Shown piece by piece: positions 25,396 through 34,259 of a DNA stretch of 41,003 bases. The translations under genes and the position numbers were made by a program. Origin of the DNA: JAIEPT01 sp038217425 (GTDB taxonomy: Bacteria; Planctomycetota; Planctomycetia; Gemmatales; Gemmataceae); contig JBBQPM010000047.1 of the NCBI GenBank assembly GCA_038217425.1, positions 1-41,003 on the forward strand, read 5' to 3'. How positions within the stretch are numbered: the stretch's first letter is position 1; each line of letters opens with the position of its first letter. The notes beneath the pieces were generated by a model. That model saw only the letters and a list, made by a program, of their open reading frames with translations. It was not told the origin of the DNA and did not search any database.

Positions 25396-27570
25396 TTACT
25401 TCGGCTCGCCCAGGTGCTTGCGCATGAACCGGGCCACGCGCTCGTGCAACCGCTCCATTGATGACGACGAACTCACCATGTGCGTCAGTCCCGAGAGCGG
25501 CACGAGTTCGAAATCCTTGCCGTGCTTGAACAACGCCTCCGCGAGTCGAAGCGAATGGCGGAAGTAGACGTTGTCGTCCGCGGTGCCGTGCACGATCATC
25601 AACGGCCGTTTTAGTTCTTTCGCGTACGTCAGGAGCGAACCTTCGTCGTACGCGGCATTCGCCTGGGGGGGAACGCCGAGGTAGCGTTCCGTATAGTGCG
25701 TGTCGTAATCGAGCCAATCGCAGACCGGGGCGCCCGCACTGCCGGCGTGGAAGACGTCGGGCCGGCGCATCACCATGAGCGCCGCCATGTAGCCGCCGAA
25801 CGACCAACCGGTGACGCCCACCCGTCCCAGGTCCATGTTCGGGTAGGCGTCGCCCAGCTCCTTGAGCCCTGCAACTTGATCTTCGAGCGGCACGCTGCCG
25901 AACTTTTGGTAGATCGCCCGCTCCCACTTGCGCCCGCGTCCCGGCGTGCCGCGGCCATCGATGGCGACGACGATGAAGCCCTGATCCGCGTACCACTGGT
26001 TGAGCAGCCAGCGCTGGGCCACGGCCGCTACGTGCAAATGATGCGGCCCGCCGTAAACGTCGACGAGCACCGGGTACTTCTTCTTGGCGTCGAACTTCCG
26101 CGGAAAGACCGCCGCCGTGTGCAGCCCGTCCGCGCCTTCGCCCACCTTTAGATAATGCACGCGCGGCTCGAACGGCGGGTCTTCCGCGACGCTCGGCAAC
26201 GCGCCGATGAGCGTGCCGTCCGCGTGATGGACCGTCGTTTTCGGCATCCCTTTTTTCGGCCGACAGTTGAGCACGTAGATTTGGTGGTTGGCCGAGACGC
26301 TGGCGGTGTGCATGCCCGGTTCGGTCGAGAGCGTGATCGGCTCGCCGAGCTTGACGGCGCTGCGGCGTAATTGGCTCTCGGTCGGGTCTTCGCCAGCGAG
26401 GTAGAACAGTTCGTCCTTCTCGGGATCGAACGACACCGCCCGTAGCACGTTGAAGTCCGCGAGCACGCCGTTGCGCCGGCCGCTCGCCCCGCGCCGCTCG
26501 ATCACCGCGGAATCGTCGATTTCGCTGATCCACAAGAAGCCCTTGCCAGGCCACCAGATTGGCATGTCCTGGTGCAGATTGACCCACGGCTTCACCTTCT
26601 CGGTGAGCAAAGTTTTACTTTCGCCGGTCTGCGGATCGACTTGCTGCAGGCTGACCTCGACCTGATCGCGCGTCTGCACCAGCACGAGCAACGGCCCCTC
26701 CTTCGGCCAGCGGACAGTCGCCAGGTAGGGATACTTCTCGCGATCCCACGCGACCCACTTCGTCGCGCCGCCGGCGATGGGGACGACGCCGAGCTTAACG
26801 TCGACATTCGCCTTTCCGGGGCGCGGGTAGTAGAACGGCGTCGGCGTCTGTCCCGGCTGACTCGCGTCGCTCACGTGCCAGACTTCGACGCCTTTCGCGT
26901 TCGATTCCTGATACGCGATGCTCCTGGAATCGGGCGACCACCAGTACCCGGCGAAGCGGTCCATCTCCTCCTGGGCGATGAACTCCGCCAGGCCATGCGA
27001 GAGGATTTCGCTGCCGCCGGTCGTGACTCGCGCCTCCTTGTTGTTCTTAAGATGATAAACGTAGACATCGTGGTCGCGGACGAAGGCGATCATCGAGCCG
27101 TCGGGGGCGAAGCGCGGATCGAGCAAGGCGCCGGGCGCGGTTTTGAGTTCGCGAGATTGCTGCGTGGTGCGGTCGAAGACGAAGAGCTTGCCCGCGAAGG
27201 GGAGCAGCACGAGTTTGCCGTCGGGGCTGAGCTTGTAGGTCGCGAAGCCGGCGGCGGAGAGGCGCATGCGTTCGCGGCGAGCTTTCTCTTCGGGCGAGAG
27301 TTTTTCCTCGCCCTGAAAGAGCTGTTGCGGCGAGAGAAGTTCACGGGTCTTCTTGCTGGCGACGTCGAACTCGTAGAGAGAAAGTTTGCCGGAGCGCGGT
27401 CCGCCGCGGAGGAAGAGGACGGCCTTGCCGTCGGGCGTGGGCTCGGCTTGCACGGGCCTGCCAGACAGGAAGCCGCGTGTCTGCGCATGATCGCGGAGGT
27501 AGGTGGCGTCGATGGTTTGAGCGCTCAAATTGGAGGCGAAGAGGAGAAAGAGGAGGGAGTCGCGGATCAT
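25396..27570 (-). CDS. Secreted S9B-type peptidase (dipeptidyl peptidase IV family)
   Basis: A 724-residue exported serine peptidase that would remove X-Pro/X-Ala dipeptides. The signal peptide is MIRDSLLFLLFASNLSA. The start at 27570 is preferred over one six codons upstream because AGAGG precedes it. An N-terminal beta-propeller (about 30-470) includes the substrate-anchoring acidic motif AEFIAQEEMDRF (~195-206) before WSPDS. The C-terminal alpha/beta-hydrolase domain has nucleophile S590 in GWSFGGY, an Asp in HGTADDNV (~661-668), and H697 in GLTHMV. DVYGGPH is the oxyanion-region motif. All catalytic residues are present. Confidence 0.93.
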   Translation of the reverse strand: MIRDSLLFLLFASNLSAQTIDATYLRDHAQTRGFLSGRPVQAEPTPDGKAVLFLRGGPRSGKLSLYEFDVASKKTRELLSPQQLFQGEEKLSPEEKARRERMRLSAAGFATYKLSPDGKLVLLPFAGKLFVFDRTTQQSRELKTAPGALLDPRFAPDGSMIAFVRDHDVYVYHLKNNKEARVTTGGSEILSHGLAEFIAQEEMDRFAGYWWSPDSRSIAYQESNAKGVEVWHVSDASQPGQTPTPFYYPRPGKANVDVKLGVVPIAGGATKWVAWDREKYPYLATVRWPKEGPLLVLVQTRDQVEVSLQQVDPQTGESKTLLTEKVKPWVNLHQDMPIWWPGKGFLWISEIDDSAVIERRGASGRRNGVLADFNVLRAVSFDPEKDELFYLAGEDPTESQLRRSAVKLGEPITLSTEPGMHTASVSANHQIYVLNCRPKKGMPKTTVHHADGTLIGALPSVAEDPPFEPRVHYLKVGEGADGLHTAAVFPRKFDAKKKYPVLVDVYGGPHHLHVAAVAQRWLLNQWYADQGFIVVAIDGRGTPGRGRKWERAIYQKFGSVPLEDQVAGLKELGDAYPNMDLGRVGVTGWSFGGYMAALMVMRRPDVFHAGSAGAPVCDWLDYDTHYTERYLGVPPQANAAYDEGSLLTYAKELKRPLMIVHGTADDNVYFRHSLRLAEALFKHGKDFELVPLSGLTHMVSSSSSMERLHERVARFMRKHLGEPK

Positions 27571-27589
27571 GGGTGATTCCTCTGGCAAA

Positions 27590-27705
27590 GGCGAGCGGGG
27601 GACGTTAGTCCCCCGGTACGTGACTTTACGCTGAACCGAACACCCTGCAAGTACGAGTTATTGCACATGCGTTACGTACCGGGGGACTAACGTCCCCCGC
27701 TCGCC
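27590..27705. repeat. Perfect 32-bp inverted repeat, each arm itself palindromic
   Basis: Arms 27590-27621 and 27674-27705 are exact reverse complements separated by 52 nt. Each arm contains an inner palindrome GGGGGAC-GTTA-GTCCCCC. A close relative begins at 40963. It fills the space between the S9 peptidase start and the apgM stop. Confidence 0.85.
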
Positions 27706-27712
27706 AGTGCAA

Positions 27713-28918
27713 TTACGCTCCGTACTTGCCGAGTCGGCCGGCGTGGGCCATCGCCAGCGACATCAGGTGCATCGCCTGGAATTGGCCCAGTCCGCCGCGC
27801 AGGCAGTACGATTCGCCGAACTCGACCACGCCGTCGGTTCGGCAGTTCTTCGCCCAGATCAAGGTCGGTACCGGATGCCAGCTATGGCTCTTCATCTTGC
27901 TGGGGGTGCTGTGATCGCCGGTGACGACGAGCACGTCGGGACCGAGGGCACGGATCTTGGGGATCTCGTTGTCAAGTTTTTCGATCATCTCGACCTTGCC
28001 GGGGAAGTTGCCGTCTTCGCCGGTGCTGTCGGTGTACTTGAAGTGCAGGAAGAAGAAGTCGTACTTGTCCCACAGCTTCTTGAGGGTCTCGACCTGCTCG
28101 CCGACGGTGGTGCCGGCGTCGATGATGTCCATGCCGACGAGCCGGGCGAGGCCCTTGTACATGGGATAGACGGCGATGCAGGCGCATCGTAACCCGTAAA
28201 TCTCTTTCATCGTGTCGATCTTGGGATAGCGCGCGAAGCCGCGGAGCGTGGCCATGTTGGTCGGGGCGTCGTTTTTGAGCACTCTGGCCGCCTCAGCGAT
28301 GAACGCGTTGACGACCTCGGCCGTCTTCTGCGACGCGGCGTCCTCCCCCTTGGCCAAGAGCGGCGCCACGCCGACGGCCTGCGGATCCGTGTCGTTGAGC
28401 TTGTCGCCCAACCCGTCGCCGCGGAAAACGACGACGAAGCGATGCTCGCGCACCGGCTCGACGAAGATTTCCACGCCCGGGACCTTGATCCCCGCGAGCT
28501 TGCGCGACATGGCGACGCACCGCTCCGTCGTCGGTCGACCCGCTCGGCGATCGGTGATGAGGCCCTTGCCATCGACGGTGCAGAAGTTGCCGCGAATGGC
28601 GACGTCCAGCGGGCCGACCTGGAAGTTGATGCCGAGCGCCTCGAGAATGCCTCGGCCAATCTTGTGCTCCAGCGGATCGTAGCCGAAGAGGCCGAGATGT
28701 CCCGGTCCGCTGCCGGGGGTGATGCCGGGGAGGACGGGGGTGGAGAGTCCGCAGACGCCTTCGCGGACGCAGGCGTCGAGATTGGGGGTGCGCGCCGATT
28801 CGAGTTCGGTCTTGCCCCCCATTTCGAGCGGCAATCCGCCGATGCCGTCGGCGACGACGAGAACGATTTTCGAGCCGTTTTCTTCCTTCAGGTCGCGGAT
28901 GAGTGAGTGCAAATTCAT
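27713..28918 (-). CDS. apgM: 2,3-bisphosphoglycerate-independent phosphoglycerate mutase, archaeal type
   Basis: A 401-residue enzyme of the alkaline-phosphatase superfamily interconverting 3- and 2-phosphoglycerate in glycolysis/gluconeogenesis. The metal-binding start is VADGIGGLP (D24), and the phosphorylated serine is in PGSGPGHLGLFGYDP (S70). HFKYTDSTGEDGN (~292-304) and VTGDHSTPS (~335-343) supply the remaining metal ligands. Length and motifs fit the archaeal ApgM group rather than bacterial GpmI (~510 aa). GAGGTG lies about 10 nt upstream of the ATG. It is divergent from pgi, with 124 nt between the starts. Confidence 0.93.
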   Translation of the reverse strand: MNLHSLIRDLKEENGSKIVLVVADGIGGLPLEMGGKTELESARTPNLDACVREGVCGLSTPVLPGITPGSGPGHLGLFGYDPLEHKIGRGILEALGINFQVGPLDVAIRGNFCTVDGKGLITDRRAGRPTTERCVAMSRKLAGIKVPGVEIFVEPVREHRFVVVFRGDGLGDKLNDTDPQAVGVAPLLAKGEDAASQKTAEVVNAFIAEAARVLKNDAPTNMATLRGFARYPKIDTMKEIYGLRCACIAVYPMYKGLARLVGMDIIDAGTTVGEQVETLKKLWDKYDFFFLHFKYTDSTGEDGNFPGKVEMIEKLDNEIPKIRALGPDVLVVTGDHSTPSKMKSHSWHPVPTLIWAKNCRTDGVVEFGESYCLRGGLGQFQAMHLMSLAMAHAGRLGKYGA

Positions 28919-28992
28919 GACGAGAAATCACCTCGGAACGTGTGCGGTTCGGCTTTTTTTGACCGGAGCCCCCCTCGCTTCGAGGAGAATGA

Positions 28993-28998
28993 TATACT
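28993..28998 (+). promoter_or_regulatory. Possible -10 box of the pgi promoter
   Basis: TATACT lies 45 nt before the pgi ATG in the divergent apgM-pgi region. No -35 at normal spacing is evident (a TTGACC lies too far upstream), so this is only a weak candidate. Confidence 0.22.
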
Positions 28999-29042
28999 GC
29001 CAAGGGCGAGAAACCAACGATTCCAGTCAGTCGAGCCATTCT

Positions 29043-30494
29043 ATGCAATTACCCGACGAAGCCATCACCTACCAGTATCAATCGTTGCTCGTGCCGGCTC
29101 TGGAGGATTGGACCCCCGCTGCCGAACTCCGCGCCCTGCACTTTCTTTCCCCCATCGCGCTGCGCGATCTCACGCCCAAGCTCCTGCAAGTTCGCAGTCA
29201 AATCGCCACCGAACGCGAACTCAAGCAGATCCCTCTGGAAATGCAACCGCTCGACCCCGGCTTCATCGACGGCCCCGCCAAGCTCCTGGAGCAGCATCGC
29301 AAACAGACCGAGACCAGCACCCTGGGCCGAATTCTCGCGCTCGGCAAAAAGCTCCAGGACGAAACCGACGCCGTCGTCGTCCTGGGCATCGGCGGCTCGT
29401 CGATGGGCGCCAAGGCGCTGTTCGACTCTCTCAAGCACACCTTTCACAATGAACTCCCCGCCAAGGAACGCGGGCATGTGCCGAGACTGTACTTCGAAGG
29501 AAACAACGTCGACAACGACACGCTGCGCGATCTGTTTCACCTGCTGGAAATCTCCTGCGTCGATCCCCATATGAAGAAAGAACGCTGGGGCGTGGTCGTC
29601 GTCAGCAAGGGGGGCGACGCCCTCGAGACGCTCGCCGCCTATCGCGCGATTCGCCGGGAGATGATGCAGTACTACGGCAAAGATTCGCCGCACGTGAAGA
29701 ACCTCGTCGTCGCCGTCACCGGCGAGCCGAGCAAGCTGCGCGACCTCGTGAAAGCCGAAGGCATCCCCGACGACAACGTGCTGCCGATCCCCTCGGACGT
29801 CGGCGGACGTTTTTCCGTCTTCACAGCCGTCGGGTTGTTGCCCGCGGCGGCGGTCGGCATCGACATCCGCGCGTTGCTCCTGGGCGCCCAGGCCATGACG
29901 CGCCGCTTTCTCGAGGAGCCGTTCGAGCGCAATCCGGTGCTGCAGTACGCCGGGGTCAATTTCCTCCTGGGCCAGCGCAAGCGGACGCGCGTCCTCTCAA
30001 TTTGGTCGAAGAAGCTCGAAACGTTGGGACTCTGGTACGATCAGTTGCTGGCGGAAAGTCTCGGCAAGAACGGCCAGGGCCCGACGCCGATCACATCGGT
30101 CTGCACGCGCGATCTGCATTCCCGCGGCCAGCAGCACCAGGAGGGCTTCCGCGACAAGATCATCAACAACGTGGTGCTGAAGGCGTTTTTGAATCAGCCG
30201 GTCGACATCGTGATGGCGGACCACAACGAGGACGACCTGAATCAGTTCAACCGCAAGACGTACGCCGACATCATGGCCGCGGCGCACAAGGGGACGAGCC
30301 AGGCCTACTTCGACTCCGGGCGCCCGACCGCGGACATCGTGCTGCCGTCGCTTTCCGAGCACATCATGGGCCAACTCATGCAGATGATGATGCTCGCCAC
30401 CGTCGTGGAAGGCCGACTCATGGGCGTCAATCCCTACGGTCAGCCAGGCGTCTCGCTCTACAAGAAGAACATGCGAGCGCTCCTCAAGGGGTAG
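29043..30494 (+). CDS. pgi: Glucose-6-phosphate isomerase with altered phosphate loop
   Basis: A 483-residue enzyme that interconverts glucose-6-phosphate and fructose-6-phosphate. It shows VLGIGGSSMGAKAL, GGRFSVFTAVGLLPAA (the PGI signature 1 region), CTRDLHSRGQQHQEGF, and the C-terminal QPGVSLYKKNMRALL with the conserved Lys. The phosphate-binding loop, normally SKSGGTLET or SKTFTTxET, reads SKGGDALET (around 187-195), losing Ser/Thr side chains. The ATG at 29043 starts the homologous region; a longer frame upstream is antisense to apgM. The ribosome binding site is weak. Confidence 0.9.
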   Translation: MQLPDEAITYQYQSLLVPALEDWTPAAELRALHFLSPIALRDLTPKLLQVRSQIATERELKQIPLEMQPLDPGFIDGPAKLLEQHRKQTETSTLGRILALGKKLQDETDAVVVLGIGGSSMGAKALFDSLKHTFHNELPAKERGHVPRLYFEGNNVDNDTLRDLFHLLEISCVDPHMKKERWGVVVVSKGGDALETLAAYRAIRREMMQYYGKDSPHVKNLVVAVTGEPSKLRDLVKAEGIPDDNVLPIPSDVGGRFSVFTAVGLLPAAAVGIDIRALLLGAQAMTRRFLEEPFERNPVLQYAGVNFLLGQRKRTRVLSIWSKKLETLGLWYDQLLAESLGKNGQGPTPITSVCTRDLHSRGQQHQEGFRDKIINNVVLKAFLNQPVDIVMADHNEDDLNQFNRKTYADIMAAAHKGTSQAYFDSGRPTADIVLPSLSEHIMGQLMQMMMLATVVEGRLMGVNPYGQPGVSLYKKNMRALLKG

Positions 30495-30504
30495 ACGCGA
30501 AGCT

Positions 30505-30531
30505 GCGGCCTGGCGCGAGACGCCAAGCCGC
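30505..30531. terminator. Possible bidirectional terminator hairpin
   Basis: An 11-bp stem with one mismatch, 30505-30515 against 30521-30531, with a 5-nt loop. It lies between the convergent ends of pgi and the large minus-strand gene. There is no T-tract. Confidence 0.35.
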
Positions 30532-30544
30532 AAAGAATGGCCCG

Positions 30545-33500
30545 TTACTTCAGGAACGACTCCAGAATCTCGATCCACTCGGCGTTCAGCCCGCGGATCT
30601 GTTCGTAATAACGCCGCTCCGAACGTTCCAGCTCCACCGCCAGCTGCAAAATCTTCTTCTTGTCGAGCCCGCCTGCCATCACCTTGTGGATGTTCTGTAG
30701 CTGCACGTAGGCGTTCGTCAGCTGCTGCAGGCCGAGTTGCGCTCGCTTCAGGTTCTCCTCTCGGTTCAGCGTGCCTTGTTTCTTCTCGATATCGCGTTCA
30801 ATCGCCTCGTGCAAGAGGCCCATGGTCTCTTCCACGAGGGTGAAGTTGGCGAAAAAGGGATCGGCACGCTCGCGGTCGCTGAGTTCGAGCCGGCTGAGAC
30901 GTTCCAGCGGAAAGGCGATTTCCGAATCGATCTTCTCGAAATGGCCACGGAAGGTCTGGTCGAGTCCGTTGACTTTCATTTCGTCGAGGATCTTCGCGTA
31001 AACGCCTGAAATTCGGCGTACGCTGGCCGCGGTCGAAGAGAGGTAGGGCCGGATGCCTTCGTTGCCCCCCATGCGGTTGCCCGCGTAGACGAGGTCGGGC
31101 TCGGCTTGCCCCAGCTTGGTGACGACTTCCTCCAGCTTTTCCTTCACTTTCTTGAGGACGGCGATCTTGTCCTTGACCTCGTTGCCCTGCTTCTCTTCCT
31201 CAATGCCGATTTGGTTGAGAAGTTCCTTGGCCGAGACGATCAGGAAGACGTACTGCGACGAGGGCCTGGTTTTCGACGGGCCCGTCGCGATGTTGGTGTC
31301 TTCGATTTCCATGGTCAGACGCAGGCGGAAGTGAATCTGCTCGTCGCCGTCGCGCGCCTTGAGGTCCGCGAGCGGCTCGAACTTCCGCAGGTTGAACATT
31401 TCACGCTTGACCACATACGATTGCATGTGCGGCTTGCGATGCTCGGCCGAGAGCGGCTTGCCGAGCAGCGGTTTAATTTCATCGAATTTCATCGTCGGCA
31501 AACGCGATTTATCGCTTGCGAACCCGGCCACTTCGACCGCAAACGGCGCGTAGACGTTCTCGTAAATCTTCGGTCGACGCGACTCGACCTCAAGGATCTT
31601 GTTCATGAACTCGCCGTAAATCGGGCTGACGAGATTGCCCATCCCATTGAGCGGCGAGAATTGTAAGCTGCTGAGAATCACCGAGGCCTGGCGCTGTTCT
31701 TTTCGGCCCTTGAGGATCACCACGGAACTCTTGCCGGGGGTCGCCTCCTTCTCGGAGAAGATGTAGCGAACGGGCTCGATCTCGTAGATCCAGCGCACAT
31801 GCTCGAGACCTTCCTTGTCGAAGAGCTTGTCGCAGTTGAAGGGGATCTGCGCGTCGGGCGTGATGAGCAAGCCGTCGCTGAGAAAGGCGGTCTGCTTTTC
31901 CTTCTCCTTCTCCTTCTCCTTCTCTTTTTCCTTGCCGGCCGTCTTGCGTTCGACCGCCACAGGGCGGCGCAGCTGGACGCCGAGGGAGACGTTCTTGGTT
32001 TCGTTATCGAACTCGGGAGGCAGATCGGGCTGCGGCTCGATCTTGAACGTCATCTTGCCGCCGATCTGGTCCTCGTCGAAGAAGGCGAGCTGCATGCCCA
32101 GGGGGGAGGTAACTTTGAAGAGCTGCAGGCGGAACCCGCGGAAATCGTGGTTGATGATGAGCGCATCCGTCTGATAGGAATCATGGCTCCCCGGATGCGT
32201 CTCGTGCTTGATTTCGAGCTTGGGGAAGCGGTACGCGGGCGCTCTACCTTTCTCCCCCTTGAGGGCGACGTCGCCGGCGTCGAGCTTCTTGACGCTGAGG
32301 CTGGAGGGGAGAATCTTGCGCTCGCCGTCGAACGTGCCGCGCAGCGTGAGGTCGCCCGCCTCGGCGATCAAGATTTTCTCCTGGCTGGTGACGTCGAGGC
32401 TCTTGAAGAATTGACGTTCCTTGAGAAGTTTCAGCGGATTGTCGGTGCGGTGGTAGAGGTAGGCCGGCTCGAACTTGTCCATGAGGAGCCGTTGGATTTT
32501 CGGTTCGCCCAGGAGGATGAGTTTGAGGGGGTCGGTGACGAAGTCGCCGCCGCGCACGGTGACGTCGGAGTTTTCCTCGACGTTCTTGAGTTCGATGAGG
32601 TATTTGCGATCGGCCTGCTGATCCTTGCCGGGCGCGTCGACGATCTTCTCTTTGCCGCGAAAGGTCGCACGAACGTTCTGCGCGACCGGCAGATCCAGCC
32701 GACGATACTCGCGCTGCCGGCGACCGGTCGCCTCGCCGTCGTACAGCGACTGGCGAAACGCCTCGACCTCGGCTTCGACGGCCTTGAAATTGGGCAACTC
32801 CTGTCCCTTCATTCGGCGGCCCGGCGCCAGCGCGATCGCCTGGGGCAGCGACAGCGCCGAATACGGTTGTCCCGACATTGACAGTCCGAGCGTGGTCGCG
32901 ACGGCGTTCCAGGCGGGGCCCTTGCCGAGCAGTTCCGCAACCTCCTTACGGTCGCGCACCACCCGCTCCCACTGCAGGAAAAACTTGTCGACCGTCCAGT
33001 TCCGCCACTCAAGCGATTGCATCACCTGGGTCTTTACGTCCTGGGAAAGGACCGCCGACGCGATCAGCGCGGACGCCTCGTCGTGCAGCTTGTCGGTCCA
33101 GGAACTCGGAATCAGATCGCTCGGGATATCCGAGGGGACGTCGTCGGCGTCGAAGCTCCAGTCGGCGAAATTCTGCGGGATCGGCAGCTTCGCCAGGCGC
33201 TCATAGACGTCGGGGGCCAGGTCTTTGAGTTCCGCCAGCCGCAGCGGCCGCCAGCCCCCCATGGCGCTGGGGTCGGCCTTTACCCATTCGACGACGCGCA
33301 CCGTCATGTCGGGCCGGGCGCTCTTGTCGAGCGAGATTTTCATCTCGCCTTTTTTTCCGCGATTCTGAAAGCGGACGACTTCGAGATAGTTGTCGAGCGG
33401 GTAGTAGACGTTGTCGAGGAACAGATTGCGTTCGGTGAACTGACTCGCGGTGTGGTGGAAGTTCCAGAAGAAGCGGGTCGGGGAAATCGGTCGCCCTTGC

Positions 33501-34123
33501 AGCGCCTTGACGCCCAGGGACAGACCGCCGACGACGAGATAGACGCCGACGGAGACTGCCGCTGCCAGGACCCACAGCCACACGAGTCGGCCCCAGTCGA
33601 AGACGCTCGAGACGGGGACTTTCTGCACGCGTTCGCAGGCGTCGGCGATGGTGGTCTGCACCATGGCGGGGGAGAAGTTGTAGCGTTCGGAGACCTTTGG
33701 ATCGGAGAGCTGCATCGCCGAGATCAGCTTTTCGCCGAGGATATGCGGGAACTTCTGTTCGAGGACGAGGGCGATCGATTCGTCGTTAAACTCGCGGAAC
33801 ATGCGCTGGAAGAGTCGGGAGAAGAGGTAGTAGCCGACCCACAGGACGAAGGCGCCGAGAACGAGTCCGCGGACCCAGCGCGAGGAGAGGGTGGTCTTGT
33901 CGGCCGAGTTGAGGTAAGCGAGCCAATCGACGGAGGTGAAGGCGAAGGGGACGTAGTCGATGAGCAGCCCGATCCAGAACCAGCAGAAGGCCAGGACGAT
34001 GACAAGGGCGACCGATTCCAGGACAACGTAGAGACGCAGATAGCGGCGCACGCTGGCGAGCGGATCGAGGACTTTGGCGCTGGTATCGGCACGGAGCCAT
34101 TGCGGGGAATTCGCGGTAGCCAT
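30545..34123 (-). CDS. Very large membrane-anchored protein, DUF4175-like
   Basis: About 1192 residues from the ATG at 34123 (AAGGTTC upstream); the open frame extends 19 codons further without support. Three hydrophobic segments lie in the first ~220 residues (around VVLESVALVIVLAFCWFWIG, GLVLGAFVLWVGYYLF, and VWLWVLAAAVSVGVYLVVGG). A very long, mostly beta-rich extracytoplasmic region follows. A (KE)n tract (about 745-756) is encoded by a six-base repeat. The C-terminal ~250 residues are helical and coiled-coil-like (VLKKVKEKLEEVVTKLGQ, then LERSERRYYEQIRGLNAEW). The layout matches DUF4175-type proteins that accompany VWA/BatA genes. It is the last of three large minus-strand genes; function unknown. 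Confidence 0.82.
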   Translation of the reverse strand: MATANSPQWLRADTSAKVLDPLASVRRYLRLYVVLESVALVIVLAFCWFWIGLLIDYVPFAFTSVDWLAYLNSADKTTLSSRWVRGLVLGAFVLWVGYYLFSRLFQRMFREFNDESIALVLEQKFPHILGEKLISAMQLSDPKVSERYNFSPAMVQTTIADACERVQKVPVSSVFDWGRLVWLWVLAAAVSVGVYLVVGGLSLGVKALQGRPISPTRFFWNFHHTASQFTERNLFLDNVYYPLDNYLEVVRFQNRGKKGEMKISLDKSARPDMTVRVVEWVKADPSAMGGWRPLRLAELKDLAPDVYERLAKLPIPQNFADWSFDADDVPSDIPSDLIPSSWTDKLHDEASALIASAVLSQDVKTQVMQSLEWRNWTVDKFFLQWERVVRDRKEVAELLGKGPAWNAVATTLGLSMSGQPYSALSLPQAIALAPGRRMKGQELPNFKAVEAEVEAFRQSLYDGEATGRRQREYRRLDLPVAQNVRATFRGKEKIVDAPGKDQQADRKYLIELKNVEENSDVTVRGGDFVTDPLKLILLGEPKIQRLLMDKFEPAYLYHRTDNPLKLLKERQFFKSLDVTSQEKILIAEAGDLTLRGTFDGERKILPSSLSVKKLDAGDVALKGEKGRAPAYRFPKLEIKHETHPGSHDSYQTDALIINHDFRGFRLQLFKVTSPLGMQLAFFDEDQIGGKMTFKIEPQPDLPPEFDNETKNVSLGVQLRRPVAVERKTAGKEKEKEKEKEKEKQTAFLSDGLLITPDAQIPFNCDKLFDKEGLEHVRWIYEIEPVRYIFSEKEATPGKSSVVILKGRKEQRQASVILSSLQFSPLNGMGNLVSPIYGEFMNKILEVESRRPKIYENVYAPFAVEVAGFASDKSRLPTMKFDEIKPLLGKPLSAEHRKPHMQSYVVKREMFNLRKFEPLADLKARDGDEQIHFRLRLTMEIEDTNIATGPSKTRPSSQYVFLIVSAKELLNQIGIEEEKQGNEVKDKIAVLKKVKEKLEEVVTKLGQAEPDLVYAGNRMGGNEGIRPYLSSTAASVRRISGVYAKILDEMKVNGLDQTFRGHFEKIDSEIAFPLERLSRLELSDRERADPFFANFTLVEETMGLLHEAIERDIEKKQGTLNREENLKRAQLGLQQLTNAYVQLQNIHKVMAGGLDKKKILQLAVELERSERRYYEQIRGLNAEWIEILESFLK
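31898..31932. repeat. Six-base tandem repeat inside a gene
   Basis: Repeated CCTTCT-type units on the plus strand encode a Lys-Glu dipeptide run on the minus strand. Units are in frame, so length changes would alter only the linker. Confidence 0.7.
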
Positions 34124-34168
34124 ATTCGAGAACCTTGCCTTGATGCTGAATGACAAAATACGTTCGGG

Positions 34169-34237
34169 CACAGAGACCACAGAGCGAGCAGGAAACCTCT
34201 CGTATTTATTTCTCGGTGTTCTCTGCGACCTCTGTGG
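34169..34237. repeat. Imperfect inverted repeat between two large genes
   Basis: CACAGAGACCACAGAG (34169-34184) and CTCTGCGACCTCTGTGG (34221-34237) pair imperfectly (about 13 of 16). It lies in the 136-nt gap between the VWA gene and the DUF4175-like gene and may attenuate readthrough or be a dispersed repeat. Confidence 0.45.
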
Positions 34238-34259
34238 CAGATTGTTTTTGCTTTTTAAT

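Noticed and set aside
24998..26587. 529-codon minus-strand open frame
   Set aside because: Overlaps the S9 peptidase in another frame on the same strand and the hydrolase gene on the other; Arg/Ala/Gly-rich shadow.
31799..32881. 360-codon plus-strand open frame inside the DUF4175-like gene
   Set aside because: Its Leu-rich tract is just the complement of the Lys-Glu repeat; it is a shadow.
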